From an uncultured Rhodocyclaceae bacterium (GTDB taxonomy: Bacteria; Pseudomonadota; Gammaproteobacteria; Burkholderiales; Rhodocyclaceae), in contig CAJQTY010000001.1 in NCBI GenBank assembly GCA_907163075.1, positions 682,001-746,000 on the forward strand: a DNA stretch of 64,000 bases, written 5' to 3'. How positions within the stretch are numbered: the stretch's first letter is position 1; every line of letters starts with the position of its first letter. A program made the translations under genes and the position numbers. A model generated the notes under the pieces. That model ran no database searches and was not told the origin of the DNA. It saw only the letters and a list, made by a program, of their open reading frames with translations. This document shows, piece after piece, positions 29,317-39,400 of the stretch.

Positions 29317-30603
29317 ATGGACAGGATCGGCAAGTACGAACGGGTTCGTGAAATCGGCCGTGGCGCTACCGCGACGGTTTACCTGGGCAACGACCCGTTC
29401 GCCCGGCGCGAAGTGGCGATCAAGGTCGCCTTTCCGGAAATCCTGAAGAATCCCGAACGCGGCAAGCTGTACACGAACCTCTTCCTTAACGAGGCCTCGC
29501 TGGTCGGCAAGCTGCTGCACCCGCATATCGTGCAGATCTACGATGCCGTCGTCGCCGAGGATCTCTGCTACATCGTCATGGAATACGTTCCGGGCGGCAC
29601 GCTGGAAGAGTTCTCGACGCCGGACAAGCTGCTGCCCATCGAACGCGTCGTCGAAATCATCTTCAAGTGCACGCGGGCGCTCGACTTCGCCAACGGCATC
29701 GGGATCACCCACCGCGACATCAAGCCGGCCAATATCCTTTTTGCCGGCAGCAACCCGAACACCGGCGACATCAAGATTTCCGACTTCGGCGCCGCCATCA
29801 TCGACAACCCGGACCGCACGCAGGTTTCCGGTGTCGGCTCACCGGCCTACATGTCGCCGCAGCAGGTGCGCGAACTGCCGCTCGATCACCAGACGGACAT
29901 CTATTCGCTCGGCGTCGTGATGTACCAGTTGCTCACCGGCCATCTGCCATTCGAAGCGAGCACCAGCTACAACATCATCTACCAGATCATCAACACCGAG
30001 CCGACGCGGCCGTCGCTGCTGCGCAAGAAGATTCCCGGCGTGCTCGACGCCATCGTTACCCGCGCGATGCAGAAGGACACCAAGGACCGCTACCAGACCT
30101 GGGAAGAATTTTCCCACGATCTGGCACTGGCCTTCCGCAGCAAGCAACTGAAGGCGCCGAAGCGCGATTTTTCCGAATCGGAGAAATTCGACATCCTGCG
30201 CGAACTGCCGTTCTTTGCCGACTTCCCCGACACCGAGATATGGGAAGTGCTGGGGTTTTCACGCTGGAGCAGCGTGGCGACCGACGCGGCGGTCATGCGC
30301 GACGGCGACCAGGGCGATTTTTTCTGCTTTCTCGCCGAGGGCGAACTCAAGGTCACCAAGAACGGCCGGATCCTCAACCTGCTGACTCCCGGCGACTGCT
30401 TCGGCGAAATGGCCGTGATCAGCAAACACACGCAAACGCGCAGCGCCGACGTCGTGGCGCTGACCGACTCCAAGCTCCTCACCGTCAAGGGCGAAACGCT
30501 GCTGCGCGCCTCCGCCTCGTGCCGCATGCACTTCTACCAGTCCTTCCTCGAAGTGCTGACGAGCCGCCTCGAACTCGCCAACGCCCGGCTGGCCGCCGTC
30601 TAG
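29317..30603 (+). CDS. Ser/Thr protein kinase with C-terminal cyclic-nucleotide-binding-like domain
   Basis: A 428-residue Hanks-type kinase. N-terminal kinase domain (about 7-270): GRGATATVYLG glycine loop, AIKVAF lysine, HRDIKPANILF catalytic loop, SDFGAA for DFG, SPAYMSPQQV activation segment. The C-terminal 120 residues form a CAP-family effector fold (FFCFLAEGELKVTKNG, LTPGDCFGEMAVISKHTQTRSADV). The GEMAVIS phosphate-binding cassette is close to cNMP-binding proteins. No membrane segment, so cytosolic. It begins 15 bases after argH, probably in the same transcript. Targets are not evident. Confidence 0.9.
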   Translation: MDRIGKYERVREIGRGATATVYLGNDPFARREVAIKVAFPEILKNPERGKLYTNLFLNEASLVGKLLHPHIVQIYDAVVAEDLCYIVMEYVPGGTLEEFSTPDKLLPIERVVEIIFKCTRALDFANGIGITHRDIKPANILFAGSNPNTGDIKISDFGAAIIDNPDRTQVSGVGSPAYMSPQQVRELPLDHQTDIYSLGVVMYQLLTGHLPFEASTSYNIIYQIINTEPTRPSLLRKKIPGVLDAIVTRAMQKDTKDRYQTWEEFSHDLALAFRSKQLKAPKRDFSESEKFDILRELPFFADFPDTEIWEVLGFSRWSSVATDAAVMRDGDQGDFFCFLAEGELKVTKNGRILNLLTPGDCFGEMAVISKHTQTRSADVVALTDSKLLTVKGETLLRASASCRMHFYQSFLEVLTSRLELANARLAAV

Positions 30604-30790
30604 CTCATACCGCGGAAGGCGCTGCGCCGTTCCTTGCGCGTAGGGCCAGTTCGCCCGGAGTCTGGCCTAGGGCGGAAAAGCGCAGCGTCTTCCGCCATAT
30701 AAGCCCCATTCGGTGGATAACGCTACGCTCATCCGCCCTACGAAGCCGACCCTGCTTCGCTTTCAAATAAGCGTCATCAAGATCGCATCA
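30604..30790. repeat. Degenerate dispersed GC-rich repeat elements
   Basis: The gap after the kinase gene holds several inverted copies of a CGTAGGGCGGA / TCCGCCCTACG-type motif with AGCGCAGCGT-like arms (around 30640-30700 and 30710-30745). They resemble the short palindromic extragenic elements scattered through many proteobacterial genomes. They could form hairpins at the end of the argH-kinase transcript. No coding sequence is seen. Confidence 0.45.
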
Positions 30791-30795
30791 CTACC

Positions 30796-31338
30796 CTAGC
30801 GCGGCGAGCGCCCGCATGAAGGGGCAATCCCGCTCGGCCAGCGGTAGTCGGGCCGCTGGTAGGTGGTGCGCACAATGCCCGTCGTCGCGTCGAACAGCAC
30901 GTCGAAGAAGGCCAACTGGCCCCAGGGGTCACAGAAGCGCCACTCCCAGACCAGTTCATCGCGCCGCTCGAAATACTCCGTCCAATGTGGCTGTGGCGGG
31001 CCGATCACGCGCAGCACAGCCGCCTGGTCGCTCTTGCCGGCGACGATGCGCGCAAAGTGATTCATGTCGAGCACGGGTTCGATGCGCTCCAGGCGGCCAT
31101 CGGCGCCGATGTACGCCATGAACGTCTCGGCCCCCTCGGGTCCGCGCGGATAGGCCAGTTGCTGCCGCCCATCGGCGTCCTTCCAGTGCAGCGCCGGCTC
31201 GCCCATCGAGGCCACCACCTCGGGCAGGGTGGACACGCCCGGTTTGAGATTGCTGCCGCTATAACCGGCACAGGCTGATAGCAGCACTGCCAAACCGACC
31301 GGAATCATCTCTGTCAATACGCTGAATAGTCTCTTCAT
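30796..31338 (-). CDS. Putative outer-membrane lipoprotein (SmpA/BamE-like)
   Basis: A 180-residue predicted lipoprotein: leader MKRLFSVLTEMIPVGLAVLLSAC with lipobox LSAC, then a two-repeat fold (KPGVSTLPEVVASMGEPALHW and SDQAAVLRVIGPPQPHW) like the SmpA/OmlA/BamE-type domain. Such domains occur in outer-membrane assembly factors and beta-lactamase inhibitor-like proteins. It is too long to be BamE itself. It lies in a minus-strand series after the amidase gene; function unknown. Confidence 0.75.
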   Translation of the reverse strand: MKRLFSVLTEMIPVGLAVLLSACAGYSGSNLKPGVSTLPEVVASMGEPALHWKDADGRQQLAYPRGPEGAETFMAYIGADGRLERIEPVLDMNHFARIVAGKSDQAAVLRVIGPPQPHWTEYFERRDELVWEWRFCDPWGQLAFFDVLFDATTGIVRTTYQRPDYRWPSGIAPSCGRSPR

Positions 31339-31441
31339 ATCGATCTCACGATGGCAAATTCAAACTGCTATTCTTCCACACTCTTCCCTGCCGCGTTCTG
31401 GCGGCTCGACTGAATTTCGTAGGCGCACCCGATCGCGCGAT

Positions 31442-32212
31442 TCAGGGGCAACGCGCCTCGTCCACCTTCGACGGCATTCGGCCGGCGCAATAGTCGATCA
31501 CGGCGCCGGTAAGCGCAACGACGATACTTCTCTGATAGCTTGCGCTGCGCAGCAGCAATTCTTCACGCCGGTTGACGATCAAACCGGCTTCAAAGAGTAC
31601 CGCCGGCATCGTCGCTGACTTGAGCACGACCAGATCGTCGAAACGGTAGATGCCGAGTTGCTCGTCGATCAGATCCCTGCTTTCGCCCGGAATCTTTTCG
31701 GCGTGATGCAGGGTCGGAGCAAAGCAGCCCCTGTGCAATTGCGACCCCAGCAAGCGAGCGAATCGCAGACTGCCGGCCACATCGGGATTCTTCTCGGAAA
31801 CGAACAAGGAGTAGCCCTTGATATCGTCGGTGTACCGGTAGCTCACGCCCCGATATGACCAGGAGGACAGCAAATGAGGCTGGGCCGAGTCGTGGTGTAT
31901 CGACAGGAACAGTTGCGCCTTGCGCTCGTTCGCCAGTTGCGTACGCTCGATCAGCGGGATCGAGGCCTGCTTCCTGTTCGTAAGAAAGGCCTTCGCAAAA
32001 CCGGCCTTCCTGAGTGCTTCCAGCAGGCGCAGTGCCAGTTTTTCGTTGAACTGAACCTCGGGCATCCCGCGTGCGCTTAGCGCGCCAGGCTCGGCCCGGG
32101 TGTGTCCCGGATCGACAGCGATCAGGAAATCGCCTCGCTCGCAGGCCTGCACCGCGTCAATTTCAACGAGGCCCAACAGTAGGCAAACAAGGGCTGCGCG
32201 CGTCATGACCAT
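31442..32212 (-). CDS. N-acetylmuramoyl-L-alanine amidase (Amidase_3)
   Basis: A 256-residue periplasmic zinc amidase that cuts the peptide stem from peptidoglycan. A signal peptide (cleavage near VQA) precedes the amidase_3 fold: VDPGHTRAEPGALSARG (first zinc His), PEVQFNEKLA (zinc Glu), SIHHDSAQ (zinc His) and VLFEAGLI (catalytic Glu). There is no LysM or AMIN domain, so it is minimal. It starts 4 bases after the stop of the TIR-domain gene, so the two are very likely co-transcribed. Confidence 0.87.
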   Translation of the reverse strand: MVMTRAALVCLLLGLVEIDAVQACERGDFLIAVDPGHTRAEPGALSARGMPEVQFNEKLALRLLEALRKAGFAKAFLTNRKQASIPLIERTQLANERKAQLFLSIHHDSAQPHLLSSWSYRGVSYRYTDDIKGYSLFVSEKNPDVAGSLRFARLLGSQLHRGCFAPTLHHAEKIPGESRDLIDEQLGIYRFDDLVVLKSATMPAVLFEAGLIVNRREELLLRSASYQRSIVVALTGAVIDYCAGRMPSKVDEARCP

Positions 32213-32216
32213 CGCA

Positions 32217-33383
32217 TCAATTCGCGGCGCTCAAGACCTTCTGCCGTTGCGCCACGATGAGCAGATCTCCGTTCACCGGGCGCAGTCTTATCTCATCCCG
32301 GGCAGCGCCTGCCCTGCCGTCGGCACGGCCGGGATTGGCGACCCGGAAATTGACCGTGTATGAAACGAGCAGCGTGCCATCGCCTGATGTCCGGTCCACG
32401 ACGACGGCGCCGGCCAGGCGATTGTCAACCTGCGGCCAGCGCCGGTAGTAATTCTGTTTATCCTTGAGGATGAAATCCTTGCTCGCCGCCTTTTCATCGA
32501 AATAGTCAACCCGCTCGGCATAGAAGCGCAGCAGCGCCGCGGCGTTCGTGCCGTTCTGAACCGCAAGGTAGCGGCCGACAAAATCATTGACCTGCGCGTC
32601 GGAAATGAGCACGCTGCCGGGCACTTCCGCACGCGTGGCCACATCGGCCGGCACTGGAACACTGGCCGCAGCTGGCGCGGGGGCCTGCCCGGGAGGAACG
32701 GCAGGGGCCGCCGGGACGTTCATCGAAACCGGCCCAGCCTCATCTGACGGACCCTCCATGTTGGCAAACAGCGCATAGCCGCCGATAGCCAGAACGCCGG
32801 CTATCACCAACGCATAGACGATCCCCTTCGGAAAGGGCCGCTGCCCGCCGGTCGCCGGTTTGACGGAAGGCGCCGGGCTCGCCGCGGCGGTGAACACTTC
32901 CGGTTCCCGGCGCTGGGCGCGTACCGCCGGATCCGCTGGCCCGGCAACAGGGGTCGGCGCGGTTTCATCCACGCTGGCCCCGGGCTCCTCGGAAGGCAGT
33001 TCGTCCAGCGCCGTACAGAGCTGCCGGAAGGCGTCTTCAAAGTCACCCGTGAAATCGATGTACTGAAGACGCTTCAGTCGAAATGGAATGCTGCCCGAAT
33101 GCAGCCGTATCGGCAGGACCGTTTTATTTTCATCGAGCGCATAGGACACCTCGTCCAGCACGTTTTGCGATTTCGTGGCCGCCGGAGAGAGCACCACCAG
33201 AAGGCAACTGCTGGCCTGCAGGGCCTTTTCCACCTCATCGTCCCAACGCCCTCCCTTTGGAATGTCGAGCTGGTCGACCCAGACCTTTCTCCCCTCGCTG
33301 CGCAGTGCCTGCGCGACCTTGAGCACAAACTCCGAATCGCTGCGCGCGTAACTGAAAAAGACTCTGCGCCTGGCATCTGGCAT
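32217..33383 (-). CDS. TIR domain - transmembrane - NTF2-like protein
   Basis: A 388-residue protein with an N-terminal TIR domain (about 5-128: RVFFSYARSDSEFVLKVA, VWVDQLDIPKGGRWDDEVE with a candidate catalytic Glu at 50, CLLVVLSPAATKSQ), a Pro/Ala-rich linker, one membrane helix (187-207), and a C-terminal SnoaL/NTF2-like domain (about 262-385). The expected topology is cytoplasmic TIR and periplasmic NTF2-like domain. The ATG at 33383 has AGGAGG six bases upstream; the longer frame does not. Bacterial TIRs often degrade NAD+ in defence; here the gene is linked to a peptidoglycan amidase, so an envelope-sensing role is also possible. Confidence 0.83.
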   Translation of the reverse strand: MPDARRRVFFSYARSDSEFVLKVAQALRSEGRKVWVDQLDIPKGGRWDDEVEKALQASSCLLVVLSPAATKSQNVLDEVSYALDENKTVLPIRLHSGSIPFRLKRLQYIDFTGDFEDAFRQLCTALDELPSEEPGASVDETAPTPVAGPADPAVRAQRREPEVFTAAASPAPSVKPATGGQRPFPKGIVYALVIAGVLAIGGYALFANMEGPSDEAGPVSMNVPAAPAVPPGQAPAPAAASVPVPADVATRAEVPGSVLISDAQVNDFVGRYLAVQNGTNAAALLRFYAERVDYFDEKAASKDFILKDKQNYYRRWPQVDNRLAGAVVVDRTSGDGTLLVSYTVNFRVANPGRADGRAGAARDEIRLRPVNGDLLIVAQRQKVLSAAN

Positions 33384-33570
33384 ATGGCCTCCTGCTTGCG
33401 TCCGCGCGGGCTGGTCTTCAGCGCTAGCGCGAATTGGCTCCCGGATCGATCGCCGCCTGCTTCGCGGCACCCCGGCGACCGTCAGATTTCACCGCCGTCC
33501 CGTGACCGAAGCCGAACAACACTTCGGCCACGCCGGCGCGAGAAAGTGCCCGTGAAATGCATCAGGCCAG

Positions 33571-36195
33571 TTACTGGAAGCTGTCGTCGCGCACCAGTTC
33601 TCCGCTCGGCGGTGTCGTGAAGCTGCGGTTGCCGCCGCTTTCCCAGACGGTATTGCCGCTGCCGTCGCGCTTCACGTACTTGTACTCCAGGGGCGTCCCG
33701 GCGGGCAGCGAGACGGTCACGGTCCATACCGGGTAGTTGCCCGGCGACAGCTTGATGCCCGCGGCCGGGATCCAGTTGCTGAGCAGCGGGCTGCTGCCGA
33801 CCAGGTAGACATTTTCGCCGAACACGGTCGTCGCCCTGACATTGAAGCTGACTGTCGCCTGCGGCTGGTCGCAGGCATAGCGCTGGCAGACGACGGCCGG
33901 CGCGTCGCTGTGGCCCTGCCGCATGGCGGCGACCAGGTTGATGTACTCGCCCATGGCCCAGCTCAGCGGCTGCATCGACTTGGTCGCGCTGCCCACGGCG
34001 TAGAACGGCGGCGTGTCGGTCTGCCAGCCGGTGATATTGGCGCTGATGTTCCAGACCTGTTCGGGAATGAAACCGGCCGGCGAGGAGAAAGCCTTGAGCG
34101 CCGCGCGGTAGGGCTCGCCCTTGCTGCTGTCGCCGCTCCGGGCAATCTCGTAGATACCACGCTCGGCGGTGAAGATCGGCCACAGGCGACCGCGGCCGCT
34201 TCCGTCGTAATTGCGTCCGTCGTTGTATTCGCCGTAGCCGTCGTAGTTGTAGCGGAACCAGGCGTCGCCCTTGCCGGGGAGCGTCTGCTTGAGCAACGCG
34301 TCGTACTCGGGCAGGGTTTCGCGGATCGTCCAGTCATTCGCGCTCATCACCCCCATGCGCACCAGTTCGAGGAAACCGCCATCAACGATGTAGCGTTCGC
34401 CATGGGTGCCGACACCGTTGCCGAAGGTCAGGCTGACGTCATCGTTCGGGTCCTGGTTGGCGTTGATGCGGATGTAATACTTGCCGTTGCAGCCCGGGCA
34501 CTGGGTGTGGAAACCGGTCGTGGTAAAGGTCCAGTTGGCGACGTTGTTGCGCCACTCGTCGGCCTTCTGCAAATAGAAGCTGGCGGCGCCGGGGTCGCCG
34601 GCGGCATTGGCCAGGCTGGCGGCGCTGACCAAGCCGGCAATTTCCGCCGCGATGGTGGATGGCGAATAACCGCCCATCTCCTCCCAGCGTTCCTGCCCCG
34701 TCGCCGGGCCGTTGTGCGCCAGGAATTCGGCGGCCAGCTTGATCTTCGGCCACAGGTCGACGCGATTGAGCTTCCACGCCAGGATGATCGGCATCGCTGT
34801 TTCATCCATCTGTGTGCCGTTCCAGTAGAGCGTGGCGTCGACAAAGCTGTTCTGCGGGAAGCGGCCCGGACGCGAGTACGGGGCATCGCTGGTGCTCGTC
34901 TGCATCTGCCGGTTGAACAGGTAGTCGACCGCCTGGTTGGCCGAAGCGAGGTCGCCGGCAGCGATCAGGGCGCTGGCGAACTTGAACAGATCGCGCGACC
35001 AGATCAGGTGGTAGCCACCCGGATTGCCGTCGTTGCTGGTTTCGCCCCACGGCGAGCCGAGGCCGGCGATCATCGCTCCATTGCTCTTGTCCTGGATGCT
35101 TTTCAGGGTCATCGCCGCCAGATAGTACTGATCGTCGGCGAGGCCGTTCTGATTGTTCAGCCCCTGGGCATAGGCCACCCAGCCGTCGGTGTAGATGCGC
35201 TCCAGCGCGTCGAGGCTGCTGCCCAGCGTGGCGTTGGCGGTCGCCATCGCTTCCGCCTCGCTGCCGCCGAAGGCCAGCACCACGTCGAAGGAGATGCTGG
35301 TCGCGGCGCTACTGCCGGTATCGATCCAGCCCATCTGCGCGACGTTGCCGCCGTAGGCTCCGTCAAAGCGAAAATCCATGGTCTTGTCGCTGCTGCCGGC
35401 GAACAGATCGGTGAAGCCGTCGTTGCGCCCGACAAAACCGCTGGAAACCATCGGCTGGCCGCCCTGCACCTTCCACGGCAGCGACAGGGCCAGCGCCGAG
35501 GCCGTCGAATTCGGCTCCGAAGCGACCAGCATGACCCGGCTGCCGAGGGTCAGCGCGCGCGCATTGTCGGCGCCCTGAGCGGCGTCCTGGCGGCCGCTGC
35601 ACTGGTTGCTGGTGCCGCTGCCGGCGCCGGTGTTGTTGATCGCCGGGTTGTTGAGCAGGTAAAGGTTGTAGTTCTTTACCGTCTTGCCCGGCTCAAGGGT
35701 CTGGAAGGTGACGCGCTGGATCACGGCGTGGCGCACCGGATCGCTGAAAATCCGCTTGCTGATTCGCCATTTGCCGCTGTCGGCGGTGGTCACCACCTGC
35801 CACAGCATGGCGCGCTTGTTGACCTGGCTGGTTTCATGCTGCTTCTGCCGACGTTCCTCGTCGCCCCAGGTCTTACCGGCATCGGTGATCAGCAATTGCA
35901 GATCGACGTTCTGCACGCGGTCGAGCGTGGGGTAAAAAACCTCGGTCAGGATGCCCTCGGCGCCGGTGAAGTAAACCCGGGAGTCGCTGCTCGCCGACGT
36001 TCCCAGAAGATCCTTGGCCGCCGGCCCCCAGACCGAGGCATTGCCGGGCGGGCAAGGCGCATCCAGCGCCAGCGCCGGGAGCGCCCCGACGACGAGGCCG
36101 AACAGCATGGCGCGCGGGCGGATAAACGCCAGCAGCCCGTTGAGCACCGCCGGCCATGAGCCGGCACGCCGCAAAATTCCAAAGATCGGTTTCAT
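33571..36195 (-). CDS. Secreted glucoamylase, GH15 with C-terminal CBM20
   Basis: An 874-residue exported glucan 1,4-alpha-glucosidase releasing glucose from starch-like glucans. After the leader (cleavage near LALA) come a bacterial GH15 N-terminal beta-sandwich, an (alpha/alpha)6 catalytic barrel (GGYHLIWSRDLFKFA, candidate acid Glu in RWEEMGGYSPST, candidate base Glu in GFIPEQVWN), and a starch-binding CBM20 module (about 775-874: VYLVGSSPLLSNW, YKYVKRDGSGNTVWE). The ATG at 36195 has AGAGGTGA seven bases upstream. It may act with the cytosolic glycogen phosphorylase encoded 6 kb away, although they are not in one operon. Confidence 0.9.
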   Translation of the reverse strand: MKPIFGILRRAGSWPAVLNGLLAFIRPRAMLFGLVVGALPALALDAPCPPGNASVWGPAAKDLLGTSASSDSRVYFTGAEGILTEVFYPTLDRVQNVDLQLLITDAGKTWGDEERRQKQHETSQVNKRAMLWQVVTTADSGKWRISKRIFSDPVRHAVIQRVTFQTLEPGKTVKNYNLYLLNNPAINNTGAGSGTSNQCSGRQDAAQGADNARALTLGSRVMLVASEPNSTASALALSLPWKVQGGQPMVSSGFVGRNDGFTDLFAGSSDKTMDFRFDGAYGGNVAQMGWIDTGSSAATSISFDVVLAFGGSEAEAMATANATLGSSLDALERIYTDGWVAYAQGLNNQNGLADDQYYLAAMTLKSIQDKSNGAMIAGLGSPWGETSNDGNPGGYHLIWSRDLFKFASALIAAGDLASANQAVDYLFNRQMQTSTSDAPYSRPGRFPQNSFVDATLYWNGTQMDETAMPIILAWKLNRVDLWPKIKLAAEFLAHNGPATGQERWEEMGGYSPSTIAAEIAGLVSAASLANAAGDPGAASFYLQKADEWRNNVANWTFTTTGFHTQCPGCNGKYYIRINANQDPNDDVSLTFGNGVGTHGERYIVDGGFLELVRMGVMSANDWTIRETLPEYDALLKQTLPGKGDAWFRYNYDGYGEYNDGRNYDGSGRGRLWPIFTAERGIYEIARSGDSSKGEPYRAALKAFSSPAGFIPEQVWNISANITGWQTDTPPFYAVGSATKSMQPLSWAMGEYINLVAAMRQGHSDAPAVVCQRYACDQPQATVSFNVRATTVFGENVYLVGSSPLLSNWIPAAGIKLSPGNYPVWTVTVSLPAGTPLEYKYVKRDGSGNTVWESGGNRSFTTPPSGELVRDDSFQ

Positions 36196-36465
36196 ACAGG
36201 TCACCTCTGAATAGTTCAACATCGTGGCCGGATCAATAGTACTCCGGGTGTGGCAATCCCATTGAATATTATTCCGCGCGACTGTACAGCGTGCTTCACC
36301 GTCGGTGCAAACTGGCACCCGGCCTTGATACCTGCGGCATACAAACGACGGGCGGACGCTTCTCGCCATTTTCCACAAGGCATAACCGGAGTAGTATTGC
36401 CGAATAGACAGAAATGACTTGGCATACCAAACGGATCGAGCATCCTTGCGCAGGTAACCCCCAGC

Positions 36466-39400
36466 ATGGCTTCGACGGCCCTACCCCGGCACTCCCTTAA
36501 AACCAGGATTTCCCTGGCCACCCTGTCCATCTTCCTGCTAAGTCTCTGGTCGCTGTCTTTTTTCGCCAGCCGGATGTTGCGTCAGGACATGGAGCGCCTG
36601 CTCGGCGAGCAGCAGCTTTCGACCGTTACCTATTTGGCAGCGCAGATCAACAGCGAGTTGAAAGACCGCCTGGACGCGCTGGACCTGATCGCCCGCGCCA
36701 TCAATCCCGCCATGCTCGGCGATCCGCCCGCCCTGCAGCGTTTTCTCGATCAGCGTTTTGTCCTGCACAACCGGTTCAACTCGGGGGTCATGGCCTATCG
36801 GCCTGATGGCACCGCCGTTGCCGCGTCGCCGCTGGCACCGGAGCGGATCGGTGTCAATTACATGGACATGGATTACGTGCGCAACGCGCTCAAGGAAGGC
36901 AAAGCTACGATCGGCAAGCCGATGTCTGACGGGGTACTGCAGCCCGTCTCGTTTGCGCTGGCGGTGCCGATTCGCGACAGCCAGGGCCGGGTAATCGGCG
37001 TCCTGGCCGGAATCACCAGCCTGGTCCTGCCCAATTTCCTCGATAGAATCACCGAAAACCGTTACGGCAAGACCGGCGGCTATCTGCTGGTCGCACCGCA
37101 GCACCGGGTGATCATCACCGCAACCGAAACCAGCCGCGCCATGGCAGCCAGCCCGGCGCCCGGCGTGAACCCGATGATCGACCGCTTCCTCGATGGCCAT
37201 GAGGGTTCCGCGGTCTACGTCAATCCGCAGGGCGTCGAAGTCCTGCAGTCATCGCGAAACATTCCGGTTGCCGGCTGGTACGTGGCGGCAGCGCTGCCCG
37301 TCGCCGAAGCCTTCGCCCCCATCCGTGACATGCAACAGCGCATGCTGCTGGCGACGCTGGTGCTGACCCTGCTCGCCGGCGGTCTGATCTGGTGGATATT
37401 GCGCCGCCAGTTTTCGCCAATGCTGGCCGCCGTCGAAAGACTGGCCGCCATGTCGGATACCGGGCAGCCGCCGCAGCCCTTGCCGATTGCCGGTCAGGAC
37501 GAGATCGGCCATCTCATCGCCGGCTTCAATCGTCTGCTGGAAACCCTGGGGCGACGGGAAACGGCCTTGCGCGAAAGCGAAGAAAGCCTGGCCATTACAC
37601 TCAACTCCATCGGCGACGCCGTCATCGCCACCGATCTGGACGGACGGGTGACGCGCATGAACCCGATGGCCGAACGCCTGACCGGGCGGACACTGGCCGA
37701 GGCCCGCGGCGGCCGGCTGGCCGAGATCTTCCGCATTGTCGATCCCGACACGCGCGAGACAGCGACGGATCCGGTGCGCGAGGTGATCGCGCATGGCCAG
37801 GTCGTCGGCCTGGCCAATGGCACCCTGTTGCTGTCCGGCGACGGACAGGAATACCAGGTTGCCGACAGCGCCGCGCCGATCCGCAACGCCGCCGGCGAAG
37901 TCGTCGGCGTCGTGCTGGTGTTCAGCGATGTCACCGCCCACTACCGGATGGAAAAGGCGCTCCGCCAGGAACAGCAGTTTTCGCAATTGATTCTCGACAG
38001 GCTCCCGGGAATTTTTTACCTCTACACTTACCCCGAATGCCGCCTGGCGCTCTGGAACAAGCAGCATGAGGCCCTCCTTGGCTATACGGCCGCCGAGATG
38101 AAAGGCCGTCATGCGGCCGACTGGCATGTTCCGGAAGCACGCGAAGCCGTTATGAACACCATGCACACAGTCATGCGCAACGGCGAAAGCTCGATCGAAG
38201 CCTCGCTGGTCGCGAAGGACGGACGTCAGGTGCCGTTCGTCCTCAGCGGTGTCAGATTCGAGGCGCAGAATCGCTCCTATGTCATGGGGATCGGGACCGA
38301 CATCACTGAACGCAAGCAGGCCGAAGCCGAGCTCGAGCAACACCGCCACCACCTCGAAGCGCTGGTCAGCTCGCGCACCGCCGAACTGGAACGGGCCAAG
38401 GACGCGGCCGAAGGCGCCAGTCTGGCCAAGAGCGCCTTCCTGGCCAACATGAGCCACGAGATACGCACCCCGATGAACGCTATCCTCGGCATGGCCAGCA
38501 TCCTGCGGCGCGGCAACGTCAGCGCTGAGCAGGCCGAGCACCTGCGGCAGATCGAGACCGCCGGCAGGCACCTGCTCAAGGTCATCAACAGCATTCTCGA
38601 CCTGTCCAAGATCGAAGCCGGCAAGTTCGTCATGGAGGAAGCGCCGGTCGCCGTCGCCGGCCTGCTCGGCAATGTCCGCTCGATCCTGAACGAACGCGCC
38701 CGCGCCGCGGGCATCCTCCTGCACGTCGAATGCGCGCCCTTCCCGCCCAACCTGCAGGGCGACCCGACGCGCCTGCAGCAGGCGCTGCTCAACTACGCTG
38801 CCAACGCCCTGAAATTCACCGAGCGCGGCAGCGTCACCCTGCGCGCCGTCAAACAGCAGGAAAACGGCCAATCACTTTTGGTCCGCTTCGAAGTCCAGGA
38901 TACCGGCGTCGGCATCCCTGCCGAGATCCTGCCCCGACTGTTCAGCGCCTTTGAGCAGGCGGACAACTCGACCACCCGCAAATACGGCGGCACCGGGCTG
39001 GGCCTGGCAATCACCCGGCGGCTGGCCGAACTGATGGGCGGCGAGGTCGGCGTCGACAGCACGCCGGGGGTCGGTAGCACCTTCTGGTTCACGGCGCGCC
39101 TGAAGAAAAAGGACAGCCGCCCGGCGGCCATGCCGCCGGCGCCAACGATTGATGCCGAGCGGCGGCTCCGCCAGCGCCACCACGGGCGGCGGATCCTCTT
39201 CGTCGACGACGACCCGATGAATCTGGCCGTGGCGCAGTTCCTGCTGGTGGATTCCGGCCTGCAGGTCGATACGGCGGAAGACGGGGTACAGGCCGTTCGC
39301 CGGGCGCGTGAAACGTCGTATGCGCTGATCGTCATGGACATGCAGATGCCGGTTCTCGACGGCCTGGAAGCGACGCGACAGATTCGCCAGCTCCCAGGCT

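Noticed and set aside
33910-36159. A 749-codon plus-strand open frame
   Set aside because: Antisense to the glucoamylase, with Val/Gly/Arg-rich shadow composition and no domain.
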